Notes under the pieces: model-generated
The model's input: the letters and a program-made list of their open reading frames with translations, nothing else
What the model was told of the DNA's origin: nothing
Database searches by the model: none
Program-made: the position numbers and the translations under genes
From: Mycolicibacterium flavescens
GTDB lineage: Bacteria > Actinomycetota > Actinomycetes > Mycobacteriales > Mycobacteriaceae
DNA length: 64,000 nt
Direction: 5' to 3'
NCBI RefSeq assembly: GCF_001722335.1
Contig: NZ_MIHA01000022.1
Span: forward strand, 1-64,000
Part shown: positions 19,323 to 28,782 of the stretch, one piece after another
Layout: each line of letters starts with the position of its first letter
How positions within the stretch are numbered: position 1 is the first letter of the stretch

Positions 19323-19341
19323 CCCGGCCGCGAGCGTTAGC

Positions 19342-19379
19342 CCGTGCGCGAACGGATCGTCACGGTTGTTCGCTCACGG
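19342..19379. terminator. Hairpin after the second LpqH-like gene
   Basis: CCGTGCGCGAAC and GTTCGCTCACGG are inverted arms with one mismatch and a 14-base loop, starting 20 bp past the stop at 19322. There is no U-tract. The remaining sequence to 19567 shows no supported gene. Confidence 0.55.
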
Positions 19380-19567
19380 TCCCCCCCGGCGCATGAACAC
19401 CATTGATTGCTCGGACCCCGCCTGCGTCTGGTGCAAGCCACCCAGTGGTCCTCGACGGAATGCACCGGCTTGCCGGCAAAATCGGCGACCGCGGCCAGCG
19501 CTGCCGCTCCGACCCGAAGATGCTTGGCTCCCAGAGGGTTACCTCCTGAATTCAGTGCACGGGCCGG

Positions 19568-19912
19568 CTAGGGGGACCGCTTGGCTCGCTTCCAGCGGGC
19601 ACCCAGCACGAGCGCGCCGGCGGCAGCGACGACACCGGCTACCGCCAGCGTGATCGTCCATATCCTCCGATCTTCGAGATTCATCTGACACAGCCGCGTG
19701 AAGTCGGTGTCGGCGACCACCCCACCGGGAACCGGGATGTTGACTGCGCTGCCGTCGTCGTGCGCGCGGGCGGCGGACAGGTCGGGCGCCACGGCGCTGC
19801 CGCACTCGATCGTCAGATTTTCGGGTGATGCCGAAACTGGAGTGAACAAGCCCGCGATGCCGACGATCGCCGCGACGACACCAACGATAAGCACTATCCG
19901 AGGCACAATCAT
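19568..19912 (-). CDS. Small two-span membrane protein coupled to the sigma factor
   Basis: A 114-residue protein with an N-terminal membrane span (residues 3-23), an outside loop of about 60 residues carrying two cysteines (IECGSA and RLCQMN), a second span (residues 83-105) and a basic C-terminal tail. The ATG at 19912 overlaps the stop of the upstream sigma gene (ATGA), so the two should be translated together. It does not resemble an RsbW-type anti-sigma factor. Its function is unknown, but the coupling suggests a part in controlling, or a response from, the sigma factor. Confidence 0.7.
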   Translation of the reverse strand: MIVPRIVLIVGVVAAIVGIAGLFTPVSASPENLTIECGSAVAPDLSAARAHDDGSAVNIPVPGGVVADTDFTRLCQMNLEDRRIWTITLAVAGVVAAAGALVLGARWKRAKRSP

Positions 19913-20751
19913 GCGCTCATACCCATCGCCGCGGATTCCTCGCGGCAAGATTGCCGCAGCCGCTCCAGCGTCGCGGCGAGCAGCCTCGATACCTGTACCT
20001 GCGAAACGCCGACGCGCCGGCCGATTTGGCTCTGCGGCAGGTTCTCAACGAACCGCAGCCGCAGGATCAGCCGTTCACGCTCGGTGAGCGTGCTCACCAG
20101 TACGGCGACGGTCAGCGCGTCCTCGACGCTGCTGTAGCGCGGGTCGTCGAGGCCCTGTCGTGCGGCGGCCGGTTCGGATTTCCCATCACCGGGGGCAGCC
20201 GCGTCGAGTGACGACGGTCGGTACGCGACGGCCGCGTTGACCGACTGCACCACCTCGTCCCGGTCGACACCGAGTTCGGCGGCCAGTTCGGTGGCCGTCG
20301 GCGCCCGGCCGAGACGCTGTGACATCGGACCGATCGCGGCGCGCACGCGCTGGCGGGTGTCCCTGATCCTGCGGGGCACGTACATAACCCACGTGTGGTC
20401 GCGGAAGTGGCGGCGAACCTCGCCCATGATCGTCGGTACGGCGTAACCGAGAAACGGCCCCTTACCTGGGTCGTAGCGGTCGATTGCCTTGATCAGGCCC
20501 AGGCGGGCCACCTGCCTCAGGTCGTCGGCCGATTCGCCGCGGCCGGCGAAGCGGCCCGCGATATGGTCGGCCAGCGGCAAACATCTGGTGATGATCTGGC
20601 AACGAAGCGAGTCCCGTCCCGCCCCCTCAGGCGTGCGGCGCAGCTCGCAACACTGCGGGTGCACGTCGTCGTAGTCGTCTTCGTGAGTCCCCGCCGCGTC
20701 CGTGTCCACGGAATCGACGCGATTGTCGGGTTCCAGCAGGGCGGATACCAT
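19909..20751 (-). CDS. SigF/SigB-type group 3 sigma factor
   Basis: A 280-residue sigma factor of the stress/sporulation family. Region 2 is seen in DLRQVARLGLIKAIDRYDPG and GYAVPTIMGEVRRHFRDHTW, region 3 in MSQRLGRAPTATELAAELGV, and the region 4 helix-turn-helix in LTERERLILRLRFVENLPQSQIGRRVGVSQ. A short acidic N-terminal part has HPQCCELRR. The ATG at 20751 has GGGAGG upstream; the longer frame to 20979 lacks support. I cannot tell whether it is the main SigF or one of several paralogues; no usfX-type anti-sigma gene lies next to it, which favours a paralogue. Confidence 0.85.
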   Translation of the reverse strand: MVSALLEPDNRVDSVDTDAAGTHEDDYDDVHPQCCELRRTPEGAGRDSLRCQIITRCLPLADHIAGRFAGRGESADDLRQVARLGLIKAIDRYDPGKGPFLGYAVPTIMGEVRRHFRDHTWVMYVPRRIRDTRQRVRAAIGPMSQRLGRAPTATELAAELGVDRDEVVQSVNAAVAYRPSSLDAAAPGDGKSEPAAARQGLDDPRYSSVEDALTVAVLVSTLTERERLILRLRFVENLPQSQIGRRVGVSQVQVSRLLAATLERLRQSCREESAAMGMSA

Positions 20752-21169
20752 GACTGCCTCCCCTCTCGGTATTGACGTCGGACCGGCCCGCCCACGTTCG
20801 GCTGGGCGCTGACGACCGGCCTGTACGTGCAGACTATCGGCGCACGGATACCGCAACCTGAAAGGAATCTGATAAGAACCCGTGAACCCGGACTCGCAGA
20901 TCCAGCGAACAGAAGTAGGCGCAATCGGCGCAGTGTGTCGGTCGGCCGCCGAACGTATAGGGACGCCGTTCGCGGGCAACTCGTCACCTCATGCAAGCTC
21001 TCACCCTTGACCCGACCAAAGCCCAGTCTCTGCGAGTGGCGGGAAACGCGCCGCAGGCCTTGAGCCTGGTGGGGTTGATCAACACCGCGCGGCAGCCGCA
21101 CCACCACCTCGGCTGCACCTCAGAACCAGAACCTCAGCCCGGGCATCAGATTCGAGATAGGCAACTCAG
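20752..21169. other. 418-bp divergent intergenic region
   Basis: Between the sigma factor gene and the divergent lipoprotein gene. Small open frames inside it have no ribosome sites or recognisable products. No perfect SigF-type site was found on the sigma-gene side, so autoregulation is not supported from sequence. I see no repeats or RNA gene. Confidence 0.4.
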
Positions 21170-21691
21170 ATGAAAACACTGACCGATTCACGGCGTCGCG
21201 TTGCGGCGGCCGGTTTGGTGACGAGCGTGCTGGTCGCCGGTTGCGGTGACTCTTCGGAAATCGGATCGTCGAACAGGGGCGCGGGTTCGGAGACCGAGAC
21301 GACGTCGGTCGAGAACGCGTTCATCGTGCCGCGGTTCATACCGGAGTCGTGCGCCATCCAGGTCGGCGATGCGGCGGCGCTAACGTTCACGGTGACGAAC
21401 AACCGGATCACCGAGCCCGAACGCCTGCTCGGCATCGAGACACCCGCCGCCGAGGCGATTCGCCTGTCTCCCGACGCGACGCTGCGGATTCCGCCCGAGA
21501 CGTCGATAGCCGCCGGCCAACCGATCGAAGACGTCACCGACGGCACCCCAGACCGACCCTTCACGGCCGTCGTCGAAGGGCTTCGGGAATCGGCCAGGCC
21601 CGGCACGTCGGTGGACATGACGTTCCACTTCGATAAGCAGGGCGACCTAGAGATGAAGGTTCCGATCGAGGCCTGTCCCACTCAGAAGTAG
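21170..21691 (+). CDS. LpqE-like lipoprotein
   Basis: A 173-residue lipoprotein with a basic N terminus, a hydrophobic stretch and lipobox VAGC (acylated Cys at about residue 25). The mature part (NAFIVPRFIPESCAIQVGDAAALTF, then a beta-rich domain ending MTFHFDKQGDLEMKVPIEAC) resembles LpqE and the PCu(A)C-like copper-chaperone fold, but the Met/His copper ligands of PCu(A)C are not evident. Two cysteines at the ends of the domain could form a disulphide. The function is unknown; it faces the outside of the membrane. Confidence 0.7.
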   Translation: MKTLTDSRRRVAAAGLVTSVLVAGCGDSSEIGSSNRGAGSETETTSVENAFIVPRFIPESCAIQVGDAAALTFTVTNNRITEPERLLGIETPAAEAIRLSPDATLRIPPETSIAAGQPIEDVTDGTPDRPFTAVVEGLRESARPGTSVDMTFHFDKQGDLEMKVPIEACPTQK

Positions 21692-21721
21692 GCCATTCGG
21701 TGTGGCCGCCCGCGGGGTGGA

Positions 21722-22297
21722 TCAGCCGTCGGTCGAACCGTCGGCCTCGTCGGGATCGTCGAGCAGGCTCTTCTTCTCGCGCTCGGCGGCGGCCCGGCGA
21801 CGCTCCTCCTCGGCGGCCAATTGCAATGCGGTGCGCGACCACACGGCGCGCGCCCAGTGGAAGGTCACCAGCGCGACGGCCACCCACGCGATGATGAGCC
21901 CGACGTGGGGGCCTGGGTACTGCTCGGGAGCGGTCTGGCGCGACCACACCCCCAGCAGACCCAGAAGCGTCGCCACGGTCGACCCGGCCAGCGCCACCCA
22001 GGCCAGCGCCCACCGCCGCGTCAGCAGGGCCAGCATCGAGAAGCCGACGCCGAACACCGCAGCCAACCAGGTGAACACCCGCAGCGGCAGCGTGACGCCT
22101 TCGCGGATCGCGGCGTCGCTGTAGGTGAGCACGTCCAGCCCGCGCGCGGACCCCGTGTAGGGCAGGATGAACGACACCAGCAACGCGAACACGCCGATCG
22201 CAATGACCAAAGCTCTTGCGCCGGGGTCGATTTCGCGCGCGACGCGGCGTTCGGCGTCCTCCAGGTCGCCCTTGAACTGGTCGAAACCGTTGGTCAT
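21722..22297 (-). CDS. Integral membrane protein downstream of miaB (Rv2732c-like)
   Basis: A 191-residue protein with four or five hydrophobic segments and a charged, probably helical C-terminal tail ([21 protein letters not shown]). The start at 22297 is preferred because its ATGA overlaps the miaB stop; an ATG at 22306 is an alternative. The order miaB followed by this gene is the same in M. tuberculosis (recalled). Its function is unknown. Confidence 0.78.
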   Translation of the reverse strand: MTNGFDQFKGDLEDAERRVAREIDPGARALVIAIGVFALLVSFILPYTGSARGLDVLTYSDAAIREGVTLPLRVFTWLAAVFGVGFSMLALLTRRWALAWVALAGSTVATLLGLLGVWSRQTAPEQYPGPHVGLIIAWVAVALVTFHWARAVWSRTALQLAAEEERRRAAAEREKKSLLDDPDEADGSTDG

Positions 22298-23847
22298 CGC
22301 GAACATCCTGTCGACACGGGGGCTTCGGTGGGCGCACCGATGCCCGGCATACCCAGCCCGACGCCGGTGCGCGGGCGCGTCCCGGCGGCGTGCGCGTCGC
22401 CGGCGCGGGTCCGGCGGTGCTGGTGCAGCGCCGAGTCGGCGATCAGATGGTGCGGCGCGGCACCGGTCACCGTCGTGGTCACGACGTCCCCGGGTCTGAT
22501 GTCGGCGTCGCCCGGGTGGAAATGCACCAGGCGGCCGTCGCGGGCGCGGCCCGACATCCGCGCGGTGCTGGCGTCTTTGCGGCCCTCGCCGGTGGCGACC
22601 AGCACCTCGACGGTGCGGCCGATCTGCGCCCGGTTCTCCTCGAGCGAGATCCGCTCCTGCAGCTCGATCAGACGCTGGTAACGCTCGCCGACAACGGCTT
22701 TGGGTATCTGGTCGGCGAGCTCGGCGGCCGGTGTGCCCGGCCGTTTGGAGTACTGGAAGGTGAACGCGCTGGCGAAGCGGGCCTGTTCGACGACGTCGAG
22801 GGTGGCCTGGAAGTCCTCTTCGGTCTCGCCGGGGAATCCGACGATCAGGTCGGTGGTGATCGCCGCGTCCGGGATCGCGGCGCGCACCCGGTCGATGATG
22901 CCCAGGAACCGTTCGGCGCGGTAGGACCGGCGCATCGCCCGCAGGATCCGGTCGGAGCCCGACTGCAGCGGCATGTGCAGCGTCGGGCAGACATTCGGGG
23001 TTTCGGCCATGGCCGCGATCACGTCGTCGGTGAACTCGGCGGGGTGCGGTGAGGTGAACCGCAGCCGCTCCAGACCGTCGATGGTTCCGCAGGCGCGCAG
23101 CAGTTTGGCGAACGCGCCGCGGTCGCGCGGCTGCGCGGGGTCGGCGAACGAGACGCCGTAGGCGTTGACGTTCTGCCCGAGCAGTGTGATCTCGAGGACA
23201 CCCTGGTCGACCAGGGACTGGACTTCGGCCAGCACATCGCCGGGCCGGCGGTCGACCTCCTTGCCACGCAGGGCGGGCACGATGCAGAACGTGCAGGTGT
23301 TGTTGCAGCCCACCGACACCGACACCCATGCGGCATAGGCGGATTCGCGGGCGGCGGGCAGCGCCGACGGAAATTCCTGCAGGGCCTCGACGATCTCGAC
23401 CTGCGCGGACCGGTTGTGCCGGGCACGGTCCAGTAGCGCCGGAAGCGAACCGATGTTGTGGGTGCCGAACACCACGTCGACGTACGGCGCGCGGCGCACC
23501 ACCGCGTCGCGGTCCTTCTGCGCCAGGCACCCGCCGACGGCGATCTGCATATCGGGGTCGGCCGCTTTGCGCGGTGCGAGATGGCTGAGGTTGCCGTAGA
23601 GCTTGTTGTCGGCGTTCTCACGCACCGCGCAGGTGTTGAACACGACCACGTCGGCGTCCTCGCTGTCGGCGGCCCGCCGGTATCCCGCGGCCTCCAGCAA
23701 CCCCGCCAGTCGTTCGGAGTCGTGCACGTTCATCTGGCAGCCGTAGGTGCGGACCTGGTAGGTGCGCGTGGTCGACGGCTCGAGCGAGGACCCGACGGCC
23801 GCACCATGGCGAACGGCGTCGTCGGCCGTCGCGGATCGGGTCACCAT
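22294..23847 (-). CDS. miaB: tRNA-2-methylthio-N6-dimethylallyladenosine synthase
   Basis: A 517-residue radical-SAM enzyme that adds a methylthio group to i6A37 of tRNA, finishing the modification started by MiaA. The N-terminal UPF0004 domain has [15 protein letters not shown] and further cysteines in NTCAVRE and VGGCLAQKD. The radical-SAM cluster motif is CNNTCTFC, and a TRAM domain lies before the C terminus. A Pro/Ala/His-rich tail of about 60 residues extends past TRAM. The ATG at 23847 is the most likely start; the frame extends to 24024 into the divergent gluA gene. Confidence 0.93.
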   Translation of the reverse strand: MVTRSATADDAVRHGAAVGSSLEPSTTRTYQVRTYGCQMNVHDSERLAGLLEAAGYRRAADSEDADVVVFNTCAVRENADNKLYGNLSHLAPRKAADPDMQIAVGGCLAQKDRDAVVRRAPYVDVVFGTHNIGSLPALLDRARHNRSAQVEIVEALQEFPSALPAARESAYAAWVSVSVGCNNTCTFCIVPALRGKEVDRRPGDVLAEVQSLVDQGVLEITLLGQNVNAYGVSFADPAQPRDRGAFAKLLRACGTIDGLERLRFTSPHPAEFTDDVIAAMAETPNVCPTLHMPLQSGSDRILRAMRRSYRAERFLGIIDRVRAAIPDAAITTDLIVGFPGETEEDFQATLDVVEQARFASAFTFQYSKRPGTPAAELADQIPKAVVGERYQRLIELQERISLEENRAQIGRTVEVLVATGEGRKDASTARMSGRARDGRLVHFHPGDADIRPGDVVTTTVTGAAPHHLIADSALHQHRRTRAGDAHAAGTRPRTGVGLGMPGIGAPTEAPVSTGCSR

Positions 23848-23995
23848 CGAAGTCACGGACCCATGGTACGGACAGGGTCGCTGGCGGCTGCCGAGCACGT
23901 ACGGGCTGAGCGCTCGCGGGAATTCGTCGGGGGTGATCGGCACGGATTGACGAGTTCCGGGCGAGGTCGGCCAGTGGTCGGTAAGGTCTCCACCC

Positions 23996-24781
23996 ATGGA
24001 TGCCAGCGGGTCGGATGGGGTCACCGTCAGTCCGACTCAAACCACCGTGCCCATGATCTCGATGACGGACGTCAACAAGCACTTCGGCGACCTGCATGTG
24101 CTCAGGGACATCAACCTCGAAGTCGACCGCGGCCAGGTGATCGTGGTGCTCGGCCCGTCGGGTTCGGGCAAGTCGACGTTGTGCCGCACGATCAACCGGC
24201 TCGAGCCGATCGACTCGGGCACCATCACCGTCGACGGCGAGGTGCTGCCCGAGGAGGGACGCAAGCTCGCGCAGTTGCGCTCCGATGTCGGGATGGTGTT
24301 CCAGTCGTTCAACCTGTTCGCGCACAAGACAATTCTGGAGAACGTCACCCTGGCGCCGATGAAGGTGCGCAAGGCGTCCAAGGACAAGGCGCGCGAGACG
24401 GCGATGTCGTTGCTGGAACGGGTCGGCGTGGCCAACCAGGCCGACAAGTACCCGGCACAGCTGTCGGGCGGTCAGCAGCAGCGCGTGGCGATCGCGCGGT
24501 CGCTGGCGATGAACCCGAAGGTGATGCTGTTCGACGAGCCGACCAGCGCGCTGGACCCGGAGATGATCAACGAGGTCCTCAACGTGATGACGTCGTTGGC
24601 CAAGGAGGGGATGACGATGTTGGTCGTCACGCACGAAATGGGCTTCGCCCGGGGCGCCGCCGACCGGGTGGTGTTCATGGCGGACGGCGCGATCGTCGAA
24701 GCTGCCCCGCCGAGTGAGTTCTTCACGAATCCGAAGTCCGAGCGCGCCAAGGACTTCCTCGGCAAAATTCTTCATCACTAG
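23996..24781 (+). CDS. gluA: Glutamate-type ABC transporter, ATP-binding subunit
   Basis: A 261-residue polar-amino-acid ABC ATPase. Walker A is GPSGSGKST, the signature is [14 protein letters not shown], Walker B is VMLFDEP and the switch His is in VVTHEMG. It begins a four-gene operon, gluABCD, whose products resemble the corynebacterial and mycobacterial glutamate uptake system. The first ATG at 23996 gives a 20-residue leader before the conserved domain; an internal start is possible. It diverges from miaB. Confidence 0.9.
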   Translation: MDASGSDGVTVSPTQTTVPMISMTDVNKHFGDLHVLRDINLEVDRGQVIVVLGPSGSGKSTLCRTINRLEPIDSGTITVDGEVLPEEGRKLAQLRSDVGMVFQSFNLFAHKTILENVTLAPMKVRKASKDKARETAMSLLERVGVANQADKYPAQLSGGQQQRVAIARSLAMNPKVMLFDEPTSALDPEMINEVLNVMTSLAKEGMTMLVVTHEMGFARGAADRVVFMADGAIVEAAPPSEFFTNPKSERAKDFLGKILHH

Positions 24782-24797
24782 ACGAAAGGAACTGGAA

Positions 24798-25610
24798 ATG
24801 CCATCCATTTCGAAGCGCGTCCTGGGAGCCCTCGCGCTTGCCGTCGCGCTACCGCTGTCGGCTGTTGCGTGCGGCGGGGGTGAGAGCGGTGACACGATCG
24901 TCATCGGGACCAAGTTCGACCAACCGGGTCTGGGCCTGAAGAACCCCGACGGCACGATGAGCGGATTCGACGTGGACGTGGCCAAGTACGTCGCGGAGCA
25001 ACTCGGTTACCCCGAGGACAAGATCGAGTGGAAAGAAGCCCCGTCCGGGCAGCGCGAGACCCTGATCCAGAACGGTCAGGTCAAGTTCATCGCGGCCACC
25101 TACTCGATCACCGACGCGCGCAAGGAGAAGGTCGACTTCGCCGGGCCGTACCTGATCACCGGTCAGAGCCTGCTGGTGCGCTCGGACAACACCGACATCA
25201 CCGGCGAGGCGTCGTTGGCGAACAACAAGAAGCTGTGCTCGGTGTCGGGATCCACACCGGCACAGCGCATCAAGGACAAGTTCCCGGGTGTGCAGCTTCA
25301 GCAGTACGACACCTATTCGGCGTGCATCGAGGCGCTCAAGAACGGCGCGATCGACGCGGTGACCACCGACGAGGTGATCCTGGCCGGGTACGCCGCGCAG
25401 AGCCCCGGCGCGTTCAAGGTCGTCGGCGGCACCTTCTCCGAGGAGAACTACGGGATCGGCCTGAAGAAGGGCGACACCGAACTGCTGACGCAGATCAACG
25501 ACGCGCTGGTCAAGATGGAGCAGGACGGCGCATGGACGAAGGCCTGGGAAGACAATCTGGGCGCCGCGGGTATCCCGGCACCGCAGCCGCCGCAGATCAA
25601 CCAGAGCTGA
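24798..25610 (+). CDS. gluB: Glutamate-type ABC transporter, substrate-binding lipoprotein
   Basis: A 270-residue binding protein with a signal peptide and lipobox AVAC followed by GGGES. The mature part has the polar amino-acid-binding (SBP family 3) patterns SGFDVDVAKYVAEQLGY, IAATYSITDARKEKVDFAGPY and GAIDAVTTDEVILAGY. It captures substrate, probably glutamate or a related acid, outside the membrane. The ATG at 24798 has GAAAGGA upstream. It lies 16 bp after gluA. Confidence 0.92.
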   Translation: MPSISKRVLGALALAVALPLSAVACGGGESGDTIVIGTKFDQPGLGLKNPDGTMSGFDVDVAKYVAEQLGYPEDKIEWKEAPSGQRETLIQNGQVKFIAATYSITDARKEKVDFAGPYLITGQSLLVRSDNTDITGEASLANNKKLCSVSGSTPAQRIKDKFPGVQLQQYDTYSACIEALKNGAIDAVTTDEVILAGYAAQSPGAFKVVGGTFSEENYGIGLKKGDTELLTQINDALVKMEQDGAWTKAWEDNLGAAGIPAPQPPQINQS

Positions 25611-25637
25611 CGGACCTTCACCACGACAGGAGGTGAT

Positions 25638-26321
25638 GTGGAGGTCCTCCCCGGATACACCGTCGGCCAGATCGTCGAGGCGTTCTGGACCACGATCCAG
25701 CTGACGGTCTACTCCGCCATCGGAGCGTTGGTACTCGGCACGGTGCTGGCCGCGATGCGGCTGGCACCGATGCCGGTGCTCAACTGGCTCGGCACCGCGT
25801 ACGTCAACGTGGTCCGTAACACGCCGCTGACGCTGATCATCCTGTTCTGCTCGTTCGGGTTGGCGGGCACCATGGGCATCACGCTGGTCGACCCCCAATC
25901 GCTGACGTCGATCGAGGACAGCAACTTCCGGTTGGCGGTCGTCGGGCTGGCGCTGTACACGGCGGCTTTCGTGTGCGAGACAGTGCGTTCGGGGGTGAAC
26001 ACCGTGCCGCTCGGCCAGGCCGAGGCGGCCCGGTCGCTGGGGTTGACGTTCAGCCAGAATCTGCGGCTCATCCTGCTGCCGCAGGCGTTTCGGGCGGTGA
26101 TCATCCCGTTGGGATCGGTGTTGATCGCGTTGACGAAGAACACGACCATCGCCTCGGCGATCGGCGTGGCCGAGGCCGCGTTGCTGATGAAGGAGATGAT
26201 CGAGAACACCGCCGCGATCCTGGCCGTCGGCACCATCTTCGCCGCCGGCTTCGTGGTTCTCACCCTGCCGACCGGCCTTTTCTTCGGGTGGCTGGGTAAG
26301 CGGATGGCGGTCGCCAGATGA
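25638..26321 (+). CDS. gluC: Glutamate-type ABC transporter, permease
   Basis: A 227-residue permease with five hydrophobic spans and the EAA loop GQAEAARSLGLTFSQNLRLILLP that docks the ATPase. The start is a GTG at 25638 preceded directly by AGGAGGTGAT, a near-perfect anti-16S complement. It pairs with gluD, whose start overlaps its stop. Confidence 0.92.
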   Translation: MEVLPGYTVGQIVEAFWTTIQLTVYSAIGALVLGTVLAAMRLAPMPVLNWLGTAYVNVVRNTPLTLIILFCSFGLAGTMGITLVDPQSLTSIEDSNFRLAVVGLALYTAAFVCETVRSGVNTVPLGQAEAARSLGLTFSQNLRLILLPQAFRAVIIPLGSVLIALTKNTTIASAIGVAEAALLMKEMIENTAAILAVGTIFAAGFVVLTLPTGLFFGWLGKRMAVAR

Positions 26322-27199
26322 GTTCGGCCTCGGTACTTTTTGACGCTCCCGGCCCCCGGGCCCGGATCCGCAACTGGGTGGTGTCGGGGGTCGTCCTCGT
26401 ACTCACCGTGGTGATCTTCGGCGTCGTGCTGGTGCAGATGGCCGCCAAGGACCAGCTGACCGCCGAAAAGTGGCAGCCGTTCCTGACGGCGGACTTGTGG
26501 AAGACCTACGTGCTGCCCGGTCTGCAGGGCACCTTGACGGCGGCGGCGATCTCGATCGTGTTGGCGCTGATACTGGGATTCGTTCTCGGCGTGGGAAGGC
26601 TGTCGACGCACGCCCCCATCCGCTGGGTCAGCGCGGTCATCGTCGAGTTCTTCCGCGCGGTGCCCGTGCTGATCATGATGCTGTTCGCGTTCGCGCTTTT
26701 CGCGCTGTACGACGTATTCCCGTCCAAGCACCTGGCGCTGGCCGCGGTCGTCACCGGCCTCACGCTGTACAACGGGGCGGTCATCGCCGAGATCGTGCGG
26801 GCCGGGGTGCACGCGCTGCCCCGTGGTCAGTCGGAGGCGTCGTTCGCGGTGGGGATGACGTGGGGCCAGACCATGCGGTCAATCCTGTTGCCGCAGGCGG
26901 TCACATCGATGCTCCCGGTGCTGATCTCGCAGCTGGTCGTGGTGCTCAAGGACAGCGCGATCGGGTACATCATCACCTTCCTCGAACTGGTGCGCCAGGG
27001 CGTACAGATGGGTACGGCCTACAGCAATCTTCTGCCGGCGCTGATTGTGGTCGCCATCCTGATCATCAGCATCAACTTCGCGCTGTCATTGGTGGCCACT
27101 ATGGTGGAGGCGCGGATGCGACGCTCGCGCCGCGGGCCGGCGCCGCTGGAGTCCGATGCCGTCGAACAAGAAGGCGCACCGGGCGCGAAAGCGGTGTGA
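26318..27199 (+). CDS. gluD: Glutamate-type ABC transporter, second permease
   Basis: A 293-residue permease that forms the channel together with GluC. It has an N-terminal span followed by the conserved permease core (FFRAVPVLIMMLFAFALF) and the EAA loop GQSEASFAVGMTWGQTMRSILLP. The charged C-terminal tail is disordered. The ATG at 26318 overlaps the gluC stop by four bases. It ends two bases before the stop of the convergent oxidoreductase gene, so no terminator fits between them. Confidence 0.92.
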   Translation: MSSASVLFDAPGPRARIRNWVVSGVVLVLTVVIFGVVLVQMAAKDQLTAEKWQPFLTADLWKTYVLPGLQGTLTAAAISIVLALILGFVLGVGRLSTHAPIRWVSAVIVEFFRAVPVLIMMLFAFALFALYDVFPSKHLALAAVVTGLTLYNGAVIAEIVRAGVHALPRGQSEASFAVGMTWGQTMRSILLPQAVTSMLPVLISQLVVVLKDSAIGYIITFLELVRQGVQMGTAYSNLLPALIVVAILIISINFALSLVATMVEARMRRSRRGPAPLESDAVEQEGAPGAKAV

Positions 27200-27201
27200 G
27201 T

Positions 27202-28023
27202 TCAGCGTAATTGCGCGCAGCGCTGCAGCAGCTCCTCGCTGGGTGGATGGTAGAACGACAGCACGACGTGCTGGCAGCCGAGGTTCGCGTACTCCGCGAC
27301 GGCGGCCAGTTGCGCCTCGACCTGGTCCGGCTGGTCGGGGTGCAGGAACAGCTGCACGCCGCGCCGGATCGACGTCGGGTCGCGTCCGGCGTCCCGGCAC
27401 GCGGCGTCGAGATGGTCACGGGCGGCGGCCCATTCGCGCGGATCGGTGCTCGGCATGTTCCACTCGTCGGCGTGGCGTGCGGCGACGGCGAGCATCTTGG
27501 GCTGTGAGGCCCCTACGACGATCGGTGGGTGCGGCCGCTGCAGCGGTTTCGGGTCGCAGCGCGCTTCCCGCAGGGTGTAGAAGCGGCCGTCGAAGTCGAC
27601 CTCGTCCTCGGTCCACAGCCGTCGGATGACGGTCAGCGCCTCGTCGACCATCGCCACCCGTTGACCCGGCGACGGGAAGTCGATGCCGTAGCCGCGATGT
27701 TCGTTCTCGTGCCAGCCGGCGCCGATTCCGAAGTCGAGTCGCCCGCCGCTGATGTGGTCGACGGTGACGGCCATCTTCGCCAGCACCGCCGGGTTGCGGT
27801 AAGTGACTCCGGAAACCAGACACCCCACCCGCGCGCGGCGGATCACCACCGCCATCGCCGCCAAGCTGGTCCAGCCTTCCAGTGTCGGCGTGGTCGGATT
27901 CACCAGACCGTAGAAGTGGTCGTAGTTCCACACCGCGGGGAATCCGAGGTCGTCTGCGCTGCGCCAGAACCGCTCGAGGACCGGATACTCGAAGGTGGGT
28001 GCGAGTTTGGCCGAAACTTGCAT
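27202..28023 (-). CDS. LLM-class F420-dependent oxidoreductase
   Basis: A 273-residue luciferase-like monooxygenase-fold protein. The pattern VWNYDHFYGLVNP near residue 32, VTYRNPAVLAKMAVTVDHISGGRLDFGIGAGW in the middle and PHPPIVVGASQPKML are typical of mycobacterial F420-dependent reductases. It should be a cytosolic redox enzyme using F420H2 or F420; the substrate is unknown. It stands alone on its strand. Confidence 0.85.
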   Translation of the reverse strand: MQVSAKLAPTFEYPVLERFWRSADDLGFPAVWNYDHFYGLVNPTTPTLEGWTSLAAMAVVIRRARVGCLVSGVTYRNPAVLAKMAVTVDHISGGRLDFGIGAGWHENEHRGYGIDFPSPGQRVAMVDEALTVIRRLWTEDEVDFDGRFYTLREARCDPKPLQRPHPPIVVGASQPKMLAVAARHADEWNMPSTDPREWAAARDHLDAACRDAGRDPTSIRRGVQLFLHPDQPDQVEAQLAAVAEYANLGCQHVVLSFYHPPSEELLQRCAQLR

Positions 28024-28102
28024 CGGCGCAATCTACCTCGCGACTGAGCAGAATTCACGGTAGCGGCACACGAACGCAGCGCTCTACGGGACACTGACCG
28101 CT

Positions 28103-28513
28103 GTGCAGGTGAGCCTTTTCGCATTCGAACTCCTTCCCGAATCGACGCTGCGTAGCGGTGTCGATCTGATGGTCCGCCTGGTGGAGGCAGCGGGCGCGCT
28201 GGTCATCGTGATCGGTGCATTGATCGCGATCGTCAAGTTCTTCGCCGCGCTGCTGCGCCGCGACCCCGTGGAGTTCTCGTCGGTGCGCCTGACCCTGGGC
28301 CGATTTCTGGCCCTCGGCCTGGAATTCCAACTCGCCAGCGACGTCCTGCGCACCGCGATCTCGCCGTCGTTCGAGGAGATCGGGAAGCTGGCGGCGATCG
28401 CCGCGATCCGCACGGCGCTGAACTACTTCCTCGCCAAGGAGATCGCCGCCGAGCAACGGGCGATCGAGCAACGCACCGCCGCCCGTACGGACCACGACCC
28501 GACCGCACCGTGA
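28103..28513 (+). CDS. DUF1622 membrane protein
   Basis: A 136-residue protein with a membrane span (LVEAAGALVIVIGALIAIVKFFAALL) followed by RLTLGRFLALGLEFQLASDVLRTAISPSFEEIGKLAAIAAIRTALNY, which is the DUF1622 signature. The tail is charged and cytosolic. The function is unknown. The next membrane gene overlaps its stop (GTGA), so the two form a unit. Confidence 0.82.
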   Translation: MQVSLFAFELLPESTLRSGVDLMVRLVEAAGALVIVIGALIAIVKFFAALLRRDPVEFSSVRLTLGRFLALGLEFQLASDVLRTAISPSFEEIGKLAAIAAIRTALNYFLAKEIAAEQRAIEQRTAARTDHDPTAP

Positions 28514-28782
28514 TCGGATTCACCGACCTGTCCTGGGTCATCGCGGCGGCCGGGATCGCGCTGGCCGCGCTGACGCTGGTGGTGATGCGACGACCGCAAC
28601 TGGCCCTGCACGTGCTGTTGGACTTCCTGCTGGCGGCCGGACTGCTGCGGCTCAGCGCCGACGCGTCCTGGCGGTCGATCGCCGTCACCGCCATCGTGGT
28701 CGCGGTGCGCCACCTGGTCACCCGCGGTCTGACGCCGTCTATACCCGGCGGCGTTCCCGCTCGTTCGCCAACGCCACCTTGA
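28510..28782 (+). CDS. Small membrane protein coupled to the DUF1622 gene
   Basis: A 90-residue protein with two or three hydrophobic segments ([20 protein letters not shown] and [18 protein letters not shown]) and a Pro-rich end. The start is a GTG at 28510 overlapping the previous stop. Its last 44 bases overlap the 3' end of recX on the other strand. The function is unknown; the fixed pairing suggests that it works with the DUF1622 protein. Confidence 0.65.
   Translation: MIGFTDLSWVIAAAGIALAALTLVVMRRPQLALHVLLDFLLAAGLLRLSADASWRSIAVTAIVVAVRHLVTRGLTPSIPGGVPARSPTPP

Noticed and set aside
19393..19653. Possible small + strand protein (MNTIDCSDPACVWCKPP) after the LpqH-like gene
   Set aside because: No ribosome site, it overlaps the 3' end of the membrane protein gene on the other strand, and the later residues are Arg-rich noise. 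The Cys pattern alone is not enough.
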